A stretch of 64,000 nt of DNA from Streptomyces scopuliridis RB72 (GTDB taxonomy: Bacteria; Actinomycetota; Actinomycetes; Streptomycetales; Streptomycetaceae): the NCBI RefSeq assembly GCF_000718095.1, contig NZ_JOEI01000023.1, positions 1 through 64,000 on the forward strand, read 5' to 3'. The first letter of the stretch is position 1, and every line of letters begins with the position of its first letter. The notes below the pieces were generated by a model that was not told where the DNA came from, ran no database searches, and worked only from the letters and a program-made list of their open reading frames with translations. Positions 33,075 to 41,171 of the stretch are shown piece by piece. A program made the translations under genes and the position numbers.

Positions 33075-34190
33075 ATGTCCGTCAGCGACGCTCAGTCACA
33101 GGCCCGGAACCACGATGCCGGGGAAACGAACACGACCGCCGTGGCCGCGACGGCCGAAGCGGCGGAGGCCGCGGGGAAAGGACCCCGGGCCGTCGGCGCC
33201 GACCGGGCCGCGCGGGAACTGGAGCTGCGGCGGGGAGAGTTCGAGCTCGCCGCGCAGCTCGGGCACATCCGTACCATCACCACCGCCGGCGCGACGACCG
33301 CCGGCTCGACCGCCGGGACGACTCTGGGGCGACGGCAGGTCACACGGCACGAGATCGACCGGCTGCGGGCGGCGGAGGGATTCCCGGACACCCTGCGCGA
33401 GCGGGTGCGGACCGTGGGCACGGCCGAGGGGGCGGCGCTGATGCCCGTCAGCCCCGGGCGCTTCACGCAGCTGGCCCGGTCGGGGTTCCTCGTGCCGGTG
33501 AGGTTCTACCTCAATCGCTATCGCGCGGTCGTATGGCTGTATCTGGCCGATGAGCTACGGTCCTTCGCCGCCAGGGAACCGGCGTTGCTCACCGGACGGT
33601 TCCCACGGCCGCTGCGGGCCGGCCTGGAGGCGGGGGAGGACTGGCGTCCGCGCAACTGGCGGGGCCGGCGCATCGGCCAGTTGCTGCATGAGATCGGGGA
33701 CCCCTGGGAACGGGCGGCCATCGCGGGCTGTGTGCTCGATCCGGTCCAACTGGCCGAGCTGGTGGCTGATCCGTACGAACGCGCCTATCTGGAGCGGCTG
33801 CGGCCGGATCTCGGCCATGGCCGGCCCGAGTCGGAGGCGGCGCGGACGGCGGTCCAGCGACTGCTGGTGGCGGATCACCCGGACGAGATCCAGTGGCATC
33901 GCTCCAGTCTTGACACCCTGCTGACGGCGGCCCGGCACGCTCGCCCCGCCCCGCGCCCCGGCAACTCCCTTCCGCACGCGGGTGGTCCTGCCCCGCGCTA
34001 CGACGGGACAGGACCTGCACCAGTACCGACAGGACCCGCAGCCGCACCGACAGGACCAGAACCCGGGCCGACGGCGGTTGCGCACGAGTTGGCGCGCGAG
34101 GGCGGCCACCGGGGCCTCCTGACCCGGCTGCGCGTCAGGAGGGAGAGAGGCCCCCGTGCCAGGCGTCAGGGGACGGTGGTCAGGAGGTGA
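33075..34190 (+). CDS. DUF6397 family protein
   Basis: A 371-residue protein conserved in Streptomyces. After an Ala/Thr-rich start comes RQVTRHEIDRLRAAEGFPDT, LRERVRTVGTAEGAALMPVS, PGRFTQLARSGFLVPVRFYL, NRYRAVVWLYLADELRSFAA, which read like a MerR/Xis-type winged helix, then a helical middle (WERAAIAGCVLDPVQLAELV). The C-terminus is proline-rich with PTGP repeats. GGGGGAGGACCACC precedes ATG 33075. DNA binding is a guess; the role is unknown. Its last 11 nt overlap the convergent oxidoreductase. Confidence 0.7.
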   Translation: MSVSDAQSQARNHDAGETNTTAVAATAEAAEAAGKGPRAVGADRAARELELRRGEFELAAQLGHIRTITTAGATTAGSTAGTTLGRRQVTRHEIDRLRAAEGFPDTLRERVRTVGTAEGAALMPVSPGRFTQLARSGFLVPVRFYLNRYRAVVWLYLADELRSFAAREPALLTGRFPRPLRAGLEAGEDWRPRNWRGRRIGQLLHEIGDPWERAAIAGCVLDPVQLAELVADPYERAYLERLRPDLGHGRPESEAARTAVQRLLVADHPDEIQWHRSSLDTLLTAARHARPAPRPGNSLPHAGGPAPRYDGTGPAPVPTGPAAAPTGPEPGPTAVAHELAREGGHRGLLTRLRVRRERGPRARRQGTVVRR

Positions 34191-35154
34191 CGCGCAGGAC
34201 GAGCTTGCCGCGGGTCCGTCCCCGCTCGCCCCGGCGGTGCGCCTCGGCCGCGTCCGCCAGCGGGAGGACGTCCTCGACCTCGACCTTGGTGACGCCCTTG
34301 TCGATCAGCCCCGCGATCCGGGCCAGGGAAGCGCCGTCGGGCTCCACGAGATAGGCGCTCGCGCGCACGTCCCGGGCGAGGGCCGCGTCGTGCAGCTCGG
34401 GGGAGACACCGGAGGGCACGGCGACGAGGAGACCGCCGGGCCGCAGGGTCTTGAGCGAGCGGGTGCTCGTCGCGTCGTGCTCGTCCCCGATGAGATCGAT
34501 CACCACATCGATGTCGCGTACGGCGTCCTCGAACCGGACCGCGGTGTAGTCGATGAGCTCATCGGCGCCGAGCGAGCTCAGCCAGTCGTGCTTGGCGGCG
34601 CTGGCGGTGCCGATGACATGAGCGCCGAGGTGCTTGGCGAACTGCACCGCGAAGTGGCCCACACCGCCCGCGGCGGCGTGGATGAGGACGCGCTGCCCCG
34701 CCTCGACCCGCGCGGCGTCGACGAGCGACTGCCACGCGGTGAGCGCGGCCAGCGGCACCGCGGCGGCCAGGTCGTGGCCGACCGACACGGGCTTCCGGGC
34801 GAACTGGCGGGCGGGCGCGGTCACATACTCGGCATAGGCGCCGGCCTGCCGGGGGAACCACGGCATGCCGTACACCTCGTCGCCGACCTGAAGGGTGTGG
34901 ACACCGAAACCGACCTCCGTCACCACGCCGGAGACATCCCAGCCCAGGACGAAAGGAGGTTCCCCCAGCACGCCGGACATCCCACCGCCCGCGCGGGTCT
35001 TCCAGTCGACGGGGTTCACACCCGCCGCGTGGACCTGGACCTGTACCTCTGTCGGCAGCGGTTCCGGCCGTGTCAGCTCGGTGAGCCGGAGTACCTCGGG
35101 TCCGCCGAAGGTGTCCTGGGTGATCGCGCGCATCGTTTTCGCGTCGCTGCTCAT
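34180..35154 (-). CDS. NADP-dependent quinone-oxidoreductase-like enzyme
   Basis: A 324-residue zinc-free medium-chain reductase: GGPEVLRLTELTRPEPLPTE, VHAAGVNPVDWKTRAGGGM, LGWDVSGVVTEVG, then the NADPH motif VLIHAAAGGVGHFAVQFAKH and HVIGTASAAKHDWLSSLGAD. This subgroup reduces quinones or enones. GGAG precedes ATG 35154. It is divergent from an HxlR regulator (35309), which very likely controls it in response to electrophile or quinone stress. Confidence 0.85.
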   Translation of the reverse strand: MSSDAKTMRAITQDTFGGPEVLRLTELTRPEPLPTEVQVQVHAAGVNPVDWKTRAGGGMSGVLGEPPFVLGWDVSGVVTEVGFGVHTLQVGDEVYGMPWFPRQAGAYAEYVTAPARQFARKPVSVGHDLAAAVPLAALTAWQSLVDAARVEAGQRVLIHAAAGGVGHFAVQFAKHLGAHVIGTASAAKHDWLSSLGADELIDYTAVRFEDAVRDIDVVIDLIGDEHDATSTRSLKTLRPGGLLVAVPSGVSPELHDAALARDVRASAYLVEPDGASLARIAGLIDKGVTKVEVEDVLPLADAAEAHRRGERGRTRGKLVLRVTS

Positions 35155-35230
35155 CGCGGTTCTCCTGTGGTGCGTGCCGGGGCATCTACCCACCCCCGGC
35201 GGCTGCTGTCCGACGTCCGCAAGCTACCTC

Positions 35231-35268
35231 TGGGGTAGTGGTTTCTCGCAAGGGCCATTACTATCCCT
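35231..35268. promoter_or_regulatory. possible HxlR operator
   Basis: An imperfect inverted repeat GGGGTAGTGG...CCATTACTATCC lies between the divergent oxidoreductase and HxlR gene. HxlR regulators bind such GTA-N-TAC-type half sites; this assignment is inferred. Confidence 0.3.
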
Positions 35269-35308
35269 AGGGAAGTATGCAGCTCGGAGCAGTATGGAGG
35301 GGCGCGCG

Positions 35309-35719
35309 ATGGCCATCACCTGTACGACGGGCCGACACGCCGAGCATGACGTCTACGCGGCCCAGTGCCCGTGCCGGGATGTGCTCGATCTGCTGGCCAA
35401 CAAGTGGGCCGCGCTGGCGATCGGCGCGCTGGAGGAAGGGCCGCAGCGGTTCGGCGCGCTGCAGCGACGGCTTCAGGGTGTCAGTCCCAAGGTGCTCACG
35501 AGCACCCTGCGCCGACTGGAGGAGCACGGATTTGTCGACCGTACGGTCTATCCGGCCGTGCCGCTCCATGTGGAGTACGCGCTCACCGCACTCGGCGTGA
35601 GCGTCGCCGAACCGCTCGGGCAGGTACGCGCCTGGGTGGAGAACCATCTCGACGAGATCAGATCGTCCGGCACGGAGGAGGCTGCCTGTGTCACTCCCGG
35701 AGGTGACTCACCACATTGA
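35309..35719 (+). CDS. HxlR-family transcriptional regulator
   Basis: A 136-residue winged-helix protein. The N-terminal QCPCRDVLDLLANKWAALAI carries cysteines in the position used for electrophile or redox sensing in HxlR/HypR proteins. HTH: GPQRFGALQRRLQGVSPKVL, TSTLRRLEEHGFVDRTVYPA, then VEYALTALGVSVAEPLGQVR. GGAGGGGCGCGCG precedes ATG. Divergent from the quinone reductase gene. Tail overlaps the convergent VOC gene by 29 nt. Confidence 0.88.
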   Translation: MAITCTTGRHAEHDVYAAQCPCRDVLDLLANKWAALAIGALEEGPQRFGALQRRLQGVSPKVLTSTLRRLEEHGFVDRTVYPAVPLHVEYALTALGVSVAEPLGQVRAWVENHLDEIRSSGTEEAACVTPGGDSPH

Positions 35720-36044
35720 CCACCCGGCCGTTGGGATCGGTGACGAAGAACCGCCGTACCCCCCACGCCTCGTCGCGCAGGGGGTAGACGATCTCGGCGC
35801 CGCTCGCGACGACCGCCGCGTACACCGTGTCCACGTCGTCCACCTCGATGCTCAGATCGGGGACGACGGCGACGGACTCGTCGTGCCGCATCAGCGTCAG
35901 CTGCGCGCTGGGCTGGGAAGGGGAGGCGAGCGTCATGACCCAGCCCAGGTTCATGACTTCCTCCAGTCCGAGGAGTCCGTAGAAGTCCCGGCTCTCCTGC
36001 ATGGCCTCGGACCGAATGTCGGGTACGACTCTGCGGACGGACAT
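35691..36044 (-). CDS. VOC-family (glyoxalase-like) protein
   Basis: A 117-residue single VOC domain with paired beta-alpha-beta-beta-beta units: SRDFYGLLGLEEVMNLGWVM, PDLSIEVDDVDTVYAAVVAS, and WGVRRFFVTDPNGRVVNVVS. Metal-ligand residues of true glyoxalases are only partly present. Often bleomycin-resistance-like or dioxygenase-like proteins; substrate unknown. GGAGCCACC precedes ATG. Confidence 0.8.
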   Translation of the reverse strand: MSVRRVVPDIRSEAMQESRDFYGLLGLEEVMNLGWVMTLASPSQPSAQLTLMRHDESVAVVPDLSIEVDDVDTVYAAVVASGAEIVYPLRDEAWGVRRFFVTDPNGRVVNVVSHLRE

Positions 36045-36119
36045 CGGTGGCTCCTGTCGGTGACTGCGGGCGGTCCCGCGTGCCCCATCCTTCCCCCAAG
36101 CGGGGCCCGTTGTCCGTCG

Positions 36120-37094
36120 TCAGGGCCGGGCGTCGCCGGTGACGATGGTGCGTTCCGCGGAGAATTTGCCCCAGTTGCCGTCGGGCAGCTTGGCACGGAT
36201 CTTCACCCGGTAGGTCTCACCGGCCTTCTTGCTCGCGAACACGCTGTAGGTGGCCCGGCCCGTGGGAGGCTCGCCGCCCCAGATCAGCGTCGTCGCGAAC
36301 TTCCCGTCGAGATAGATCTGGTACGAGGGGACCTTGCCGCCGGTCTTCGGTGCCAGCCAGGACAGGTCCACGTAGTGGGCGCCGTCGGCGGCATGCGTCG
36401 CGGCCCGGAAATCGACGGGCGCGGTGTCGGGATCGTCGCCCGGGCCGCGCGGGGTGGTGATCTCCACGGCCCGGCTGGCGGGCGAGGTGTTGTCGGCCGC
36501 GTCCCGCGCGGTCACGGTGAAGCTGTAGTCGGTCCCCGGCCGCAGCTGGGTGATCCGCGCGCTGGTCGCGCCCCCGTCGACGCTATGGATCTTGGAGCCG
36601 CCCTGGTAGATGTCGTACGAGGTGACGCCCTGGTCGCCCGCCGACGCGGCCCAGTTGAGCCGGGCGCCCCGGGCGCCGTCGCTCTTGCCCGTCACTCCGG
36701 TCGGCCGGGCCGGGGCCTTCTTGTCCTCGGCGACCGCGGCCGGTGTGGTGACGGCCAGTTCGCCGCTGGGCGGGGAGACGGCCCCCTCGGCGCCCCGGGC
36801 CCGGACGCTGAAGGTGTAGGCGGTCGACGGCTTCAGCCCGGTGACATCGATCATGGTCTCGTCGGCCGGGACGTCCTTGATCTTCGTCTTGCCCCGGTAG
36901 ACCTCGTAGCCGCTGACTCCGTCCTTGCCGGGGGCAGGCTTCCACATGACATGGACGGAAGTGGCGCTCCCGGCCTGGGCGGTGACGCCGGCCGGCGCCG
37001 AAGGCGCCTTCGCGGCCTCGTCGTCGGAGCCGCACGCGCCCAGCACGAGGACGGCGGCGGACGTGAGGGCGGCAAGGCTGAAGGTCCTTCTCAT
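36120..37094 (-). CDS. lipoprotein with fibronectin type III domains
   Basis: A 324-residue exported lipoprotein. Signal MRRTFSLAALTSAAVLVLGA is followed by the lipid-attachment Cys (lipobox VLGAC) and an acidic SDDEA start. Three Fn3-like modules follow: first about 30-115 (VTGLKPSTAYTFSVRARG), second about 130-215 (ITQLRPGTDYSFTVTARDAA), third ending with a strand-rich module to VTGDARP. Fn3 modules in Streptomyces often accompany chitin- or glucan-acting enzymes. GGAGG lies eight bases before ATG. A DasR-like box 24-39 nt upstream suggests control by the chitin/GlcNAc regulator. Function beyond cell-surface location is unknown. Confidence 0.8.
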   Translation of the reverse strand: MRRTFSLAALTSAAVLVLGACGSDDEAAKAPSAPAGVTAQAGSATSVHVMWKPAPGKDGVSGYEVYRGKTKIKDVPADETMIDVTGLKPSTAYTFSVRARGAEGAVSPPSGELAVTTPAAVAEDKKAPARPTGVTGKSDGARGARLNWAASAGDQGVTSYDIYQGGSKIHSVDGGATSARITQLRPGTDYSFTVTARDAADNTSPASRAVEITTPRGPGDDPDTAPVDFRAATHAADGAHYVDLSWLAPKTGGKVPSYQIYLDGKFATTLIWGGEPPTGRATYSVFASKKAGETYRVKIRAKLPDGNWGKFSAERTIVTGDARP

Positions 37095-37117
37095 GGCCGT
37101 GTCCTCCACCTGGGGGC

Positions 37118-37133
37118 AATGGTCTAGACATAT
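37118..37133. promoter_or_regulatory. DasR-like box (dre) upstream of Fn3 lipoprotein
   Basis: AATGGTCTAGACATAT, containing the palindromic TGGTCTAGACA core of the dre consensus ACTGGTCTAGACCAGT. A second box precedes the chitinase at 55602-55617. Binding inferred. Confidence 0.5.
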
Positions 37134-37206
37134 ATGACACAGGTGTCGGGTTCACATCAAGGGGCAGGCGGTATCCGATGACGGATCATCACGACTCCCG
37201 CCCGCC

Positions 37207-37470
37207 ACGGCCATCGCGGCCGGACTCGTCCGCACCGGGGCTCGCGTCGCCGCCAACGGGCGCGGTGCCGACTCGGTGGACGCGGCGCTGGAGCGCCTGC
37301 GCGGGCAGGGGGCCGTACGGCGACTTCCTCGCGGCGCCCGGTGACATCACCTCGTGCGGGGCCCGCGGCGAGCGGCGGTGTGACCGTCGGCCGCGTGCTC
37401 GCGGGACCGACGCATACGCCCGGCGTGGGGGAGTTCGTACGGGGGCTGATCGACTCGATCGTTCCCTGAC
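37207..37470 (+). pseudogene. short-chain dehydrogenase relic
   Basis: The first part reads TAIAAGLVRTGARVAANGRG, then ADSVDAALERLRGQGA, typical of the SDR segment following the cofactor glycines. The last part (from about 37380, another frame) reads VTVGRVLAGPTHTPGVGEFV, RGLIDSIVP and stop, matching the C-terminal VNxVLAGPTxTPGV region. The catalytic middle is deleted and the N-terminus has no clear start. Expression is unlikely. Confidence 0.55.
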
Positions 37471-37508
37471 CGGGGCACCTTCCAGTCCCGGTCAGGGAAC
37501 GATCGAGT
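37453..37508. terminator. 22-bp perfect hairpin
   Basis: Arms of 22 bp (37453-37474 and 37487-37508), beginning ACTCGATCGTTCCCTGACCG, pair perfectly around a 12-nt loop. It overlaps the end of the SDR relic and lies just beyond the stop of the leftward carbonic anhydrase (37527). A strong bidirectional terminator without U-tract is the simplest reading. Confidence 0.7.
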
Positions 37509-37526
37509 GGTGACGCGGTGAGCCGG

Positions 37527-38237
37527 TCAGGCGATCCGGTGGACCAGCTGGTTGGTGAGCTCGTAGCGGGCTCCGACGATGGCCAGCTTGCCCTGGGACA
37601 CCCTGGCCGCGAGGTCGGGCTCGGCGGCGAGACGGGCCTGGACCATCTTGACGTTGGCGCTGACGGTGGCGTCGACGCGCGCGTCGCCGTGCTGGGAGTG
37701 ATCTATGGCGGGCTTGATCTGGTCGGCCAGATACTGAATGTGGGCCGGCAGCCGCTCGCCGGTCTCCTCGGCCTCGACCGCCGCGGCGACGGCGCCGCAC
37801 GACTGGTGGCCCAGGACCAGGACCAGCGGGATCTCCAGCTCCAGCACGCCATAGGCGATGCTGCCGAGGACGGCCTCGTCCAGGACCTCACCGGCCGACC
37901 GTACGGTCATCAGGTCGCCGAGGCCCTGGTCGAAGGCGAGCTCCGGTGGCACCCGGGAGTCGATGCACCCGAGGACGACGGCGAACGGGTGCTGGCCCGT
38001 CACCAGGGTCTGCCGCACGGTCTCGGTCTCGTGCGGGTGCTGCTGCCGGAAGGTTCGCCAGCGCTTGTTGCCCTCGGAGAGCTCAAGAAGTGCCTGGTCG
38101 GGAGTTGCCGGGCGGGCACTCCTCGGCCGGGTGACAGCCGCGCCCGCGGAGGACGCGGTAAGCGTCACTCCCGCGGTGACGGCGGTTCCCGCGACGGCCG
38201 CGCGAAGCAGCGTCCTGCGGGGTGTTCCCGTGGCCAT
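37527..38237 (-). CDS. exported beta-class carbonic anhydrase
   Basis: A 236-residue protein with a twin-arginine-like signal: PRRTLLRAAVAGTAVTAGVT then ASSAGAA. The mature domain has zinc ligands in CIDSR (Cys, Asp-Arg pair) and HQSCGAV (His, Cys), plus TVRSAGEVLDEAVLGSIAYG, so the active site is complete. It interconverts CO2 and bicarbonate outside the membrane. Tat export fits a metalloenzyme folded with zinc before transport. ATG 38237 places the RR motif near the N-terminus; a longer frame reaches 38270. Monocistronic, divergent from a GNAT gene across a 20-bp palindrome. Confidence 0.85.
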   Translation of the reverse strand: MATGTPRRTLLRAAVAGTAVTAGVTLTASSAGAAVTRPRSARPATPDQALLELSEGNKRWRTFRQQHPHETETVRQTLVTGQHPFAVVLGCIDSRVPPELAFDQGLGDLMTVRSAGEVLDEAVLGSIAYGVLELEIPLVLVLGHQSCGAVAAAVEAEETGERLPAHIQYLADQIKPAIDHSQHGDARVDATVSANVKMVQARLAAEPDLAARVSQGKLAIVGARYELTNQLVHRIA

Positions 38238-38333
38238 GGGGGGTCTCTGTGCGTGTCTGGTCAATATCACGGCCGGAGACTATCCGTGACAGCCTTGGCC
38301 AACGATTTCACTTGGTGATTTGTTGACCAGCTC

Positions 38334-38353
38334 TTGAGCCAACTGTGGCTCAA
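38334..38353. promoter_or_regulatory. 20-bp palindrome in divergent promoter region
   Basis: TTGAGCCA-ACTG-TGGCTCAA, perfect 8-bp arms, between the carbonic anhydrase (38237) and GNAT (38465) starts. A TTGACC lies at 38323-38328. Likely an operator; regulator unknown. Confidence 0.4.
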
Positions 38354-38464
38354 ACAGAGCGGGTTCAATAGGCGCTCGGTGTCCGTTCCACAGCCGTTCA
38401 GCGGTTGAACCCGACCGGGGAGGCCGCCGGTCTGTGGTTGCATGGTTCGGTGAATCGACAGACT

Positions 38465-38995
38465 ATGCCTACGGCCGATGACATCCCCATGTGTGATATC
38501 CGGCGTCGCGGCAGGGATGATCTCGACGCATGCGTACGGGTCCTGGCCGAGGTGCACAAGGGCGACGGGTACCCGGTGAACTGGCCGGAACACCCCACGG
38601 GCTGGCTTGCTCATCCCGCCCAACTCGACGCCTGGGTAGCCGAATTGGACGGTCGGATCGTGGGTCATCTCGCCCTTGGTCCGGCGGGCGAGGGCGATGT
38701 GGCCCCCGCGCTCTGGAGCAGCCGCGCCGGCACCACCATCCGCGAGACCGCCGTGGTGAGCCGCCTGTTCGTCGCCCCCTCCGCGCGCGGTCACGGGATC
38801 GGCGCCCTGCTCATGGCCCAGGCCGTGCGGGAGGCCAGAGAGCGCGGTCTGCACCCCGTACTGGACGTGGTGTCCACCGACGCCGCCGCGGCGGCACTTT
38901 ACGAACGCATGGGCTGGAGCTTGCTCGCGGTTGTCGATCAGCGCTGGAGCCCGGATCAGACGGTCACCATCCGCTGCTACGCCGCCCCCGCCTGA
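38465..38995 (+). CDS. GNAT-family N-acetyltransferase
   Basis: A 176-residue GNAT. CoA-binding block: VVSRLFVAPSARGHGIGALL, MAQAVREARERGLHPVLDVV, then DAAAAALYERMGWSLLAVV. N-terminal RRRGRDDLDACVRVLAEVHK and GYPVNWPEHPTGWL resemble a family of uncharacterised streptomycete acetyltransferases. ATG 38465 chosen; GTG 38450 and ATG 38405 are also in frame and no strong ribosome site decides. Its 3' end overlaps the convergent kinase gene by 19 nt. Confidence 0.78.
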   Translation: MPTADDIPMCDIRRRGRDDLDACVRVLAEVHKGDGYPVNWPEHPTGWLAHPAQLDAWVAELDGRIVGHLALGPAGEGDVAPALWSSRAGTTIRETAVVSRLFVAPSARGHGIGALLMAQAVREARERGLHPVLDVVSTDAAAAALYERMGWSLLAVVDQRWSPDQTVTIRCYAAPA

Positions 38996-39993
38996 TCCAG
39001 CCGCCGCAGGGCCGCTTCGAGTTGCGGGGCCACATGACGCCAGGCCCAGGCCCGTTCGTCGGCCCCGTAACCACGCGGTACCCCTTCCGTCAGCATGATC
39101 AGATAGAGATAGCCGCGGTAGAGCGCCATCCGCAGCCGGGCTGACGCACCGAACCGCGCCAGGCCGCCCGCCGCCTCGTATCCGGCGAGGAAGTCGGCGT
39201 CCTCCTCGATCTCACCGAGCAGGGCCAAGGAGACGAAGTCCGCGAGCGGATCGCCCCAGAACATCCGCTCGCCGTCGATGATTCCGCTGACGGTACGGGC
39301 ACCGGGCGCGCCGTCGAGCAGGATGTTTCCCTGCCACAGATCGAAGTGGACCGCGACGGGGACCGTCACCTCGTCGAGGACCTCCGACGCCCCGGTCATC
39401 AGGCCATGGATCGCGTCAGGCGTCCGCGGCAGCCGCGCCCCGTAGCGGACGGCGTCCTCCAGCAGTCGCTCCACCATGGCCGTGAACGCCTCACGCCAGC
39501 TCCCCGCGAGCGGGCCGAACGGCCGCGCCGGATAGCCGAAGCCCGGACCGGTCACCGTATGCGTCCGGGCCACCAGCCCGCCCAACTCCCGGCGCAGCCG
39601 GGTGCGTTCCTCCGGGGCGAGCTCCCCGTCCAGCTCCTGCCATGGCGTACCCGGACAGGCCGACATGATCAGAAACGCCCCGGTCGCGGCGCCCGGATCG
39701 GTCTCGTACCGCACCACGTCCGGCACCGGCACACTCCCGGTCGCGCCCACCGCCGTATAGAACTCGACCTCGCCGCGCAGCAGATCGCGCTCGTACCCGA
39801 GGCCCGGGAGTGACACGGACGGGGGAATTTTCACGACCCACCGACGGCCGTCGCGCAGCGAGATCCGGAAGAGCGCGTTGTACGTACCGCCCGACAGCGG
39901 CTCGCACGACACCACGTCTTCGGGTGGTATCCCGGCCACGCGGATCGCCGTACCCGCGGCCCTGGCCGCCGTGGACCCGGACTCGGTCGCCAT
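38977..39993 (-). CDS. aminoglycoside-phosphotransferase-like kinase
   Basis: A 338-residue APH-fold protein. LSGGTYNALFRISLRDGRRW, VVKIPPS (ATP lysine), ACPGTPWQELDGELAPEERT, Brenner motif as VAVHFDLWQGNILLDGAPGA (H-x-D-x4-N), and DFG-equivalent GIIDGERMFWGDPLADFVSL. Catalytic residues are intact. These phosphorylate small hydroxylated molecules, not necessarily antibiotics. It starts 5 nt after the LacI regulator gene's stop, so it may be co-expressed with the rhamnose arm. Confidence 0.82.
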   Translation of the reverse strand: MATESGSTAARAAGTAIRVAGIPPEDVVSCEPLSGGTYNALFRISLRDGRRWVVKIPPSVSLPGLGYERDLLRGEVEFYTAVGATGSVPVPDVVRYETDPGAATGAFLIMSACPGTPWQELDGELAPEERTRLRRELGGLVARTHTVTGPGFGYPARPFGPLAGSWREAFTAMVERLLEDAVRYGARLPRTPDAIHGLMTGASEVLDEVTVPVAVHFDLWQGNILLDGAPGARTVSGIIDGERMFWGDPLADFVSLALLGEIEEDADFLAGYEAAGGLARFGASARLRMALYRGYLYLIMLTEGVPRGYGADERAWAWRHVAPQLEAALRRLDQAGAA

Positions 39994-39997
39994 GCGA

Positions 39998-41041
39998 TCA
40001 GCGCCCCAGGCGGCGCGTCGAACTGCGCACCACCAGCTCCGGCTGGAGGACGACGGAGCGATGCGTGTGACGCTCCGCGTCCGGGCCCGTCTCGTCCATC
40101 AGCATCTCCGCCGCCGCCCGTCCCATCGCGTCGGCCGGCTGCCGTACGGACGTGAGCGGTACGACGGCCGCCGCCGCGAACTCGATGTCGTCGTAGCCGA
40201 CGATCGACACATCGCCCGGCACCTCCACCCCGGCCCCGTACATCGCCTGCAGCACGCCCAGCGCGAGCAGGTCATTGGCGCAGAACACCGCGGTCGGACG
40301 CTCCGCGAGCCCCAGCAGCCGGGCACCGGCGTCGATACCGGACGCCACATCGAGCCGAGCCGACTCCACCTGCCGCAGGGCCTCTTCGGGCAGACCCGCC
40401 TCGCGCAGCGCCGCCAGCGCACCGGTTCGGCGGTCCCGGCACTGGGGGAGCGACATCGGGCCGCTGATATACGTGACGGAGCGGTGCCCGGCCGCCAGCA
40501 GATGCCGGACGGCGAGCGCGCCACCGGCCACATCGTCCACCGATACCGAGCACCCCTCGGCGGCGGGCACCGCCCGGTCGACATGGACGAACGGAATGCC
40601 CCGGCGCGCGAAGTCCCGTACGTTGGCGCCGGTCGCGTCCGCCGGGGTGAGCAGCACCCCGCGCACCCGCTGCTCGGCGAAGAGCGCCAGATACTCCGCC
40701 TCCTCGGCCGTGCTGCCCGCGCTGTTGCAGAGCATCACCCCGAGCCCCGCCTCACGCGCGGCCCGCTCGGCGCCCTTGGCGACGGCGACGAAGAAGGGGT
40801 TGGCCATGTCGAGGACCAGAATGGCCAGAATGCGGCTGGTACCGACCCTGAGCTGCCGGGCCGTCTCGCTCCGTACGAAACCGAGCTGGTCTATCACCGC
40901 CCGCACCCGCACCCGGGTGTGCTCCGAGACCTTCTCTGGCCGGTTGAGCACATTCGAGACGGTGCCGACCGAGACCCCCGCCAGCCGGGCCACGTCCTTG
41001 ATACCGACCGTCTGCGCCACGCGTCCTGCCCGTTCTGTCAC
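39998..41041 (-). CDS. LacI-family repressor of rhamnose genes
   Basis: A 347-residue LacI regulator. HTH: GIKDVARLAGVSVGTVSNVL NRPEKV with hinge ARQLRVGTSRILAILVLDMA, followed by the sugar-binding periplasmic-type domain (VFCANDLLALGVLQAMYGAG, VSIVGYDDIEFAAAAVVPLT). It is about two-thirds identical by eye to the LacI at 54491-55516, including the recognition helix TVSN, so both probably read the same operator (TGAAWCSWTTCA-like sites at 46220 and 46385). It is last in the leftward rhamnose arm, 130 bp after the kinase. The starting GTG/ATG at 41041 is accepted; MTERAGRVAQTV precedes the HTH. Confidence 0.85.
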   Translation of the reverse strand: MTERAGRVAQTVGIKDVARLAGVSVGTVSNVLNRPEKVSEHTRVRVRAVIDQLGFVRSETARQLRVGTSRILAILVLDMANPFFVAVAKGAERAAREAGLGVMLCNSAGSTAEEAEYLALFAEQRVRGVLLTPADATGANVRDFARRGIPFVHVDRAVPAAEGCSVSVDDVAGGALAVRHLLAAGHRSVTYISGPMSLPQCRDRRTGALAALREAGLPEEALRQVESARLDVASGIDAGARLLGLAERPTAVFCANDLLALGVLQAMYGAGVEVPGDVSIVGYDDIEFAAAAVVPLTSVRQPADAMGRAAAEMLMDETGPDAERHTHRSVVLQPELVVRSSTRRLGR

Positions 41042-41171
41042 ATCTCGTTGGTTCCCCTGACCGAGTGGACCATCCTAACGGGGGACACGGCCCCGCCCGG
41101 ATATATCACCCACAGGTATGTCACCAAAGGAATGTCGCCCGGAGGAGGACAGCCATGTCCCCGGAGGCACG

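Noticed and set aside
34111..34155. Hairpin CCTCCTGAC...GTCAGGAGG
   Set aside because: It lies within the coding end of the DUF6397 gene; it might help terminate transcription but I cannot separate this from coding constraints.
37178..37513. 111-codon open frame as a gene
   Set aside because: The SDR relic explains the sequence in other frames and this frame has no family match.
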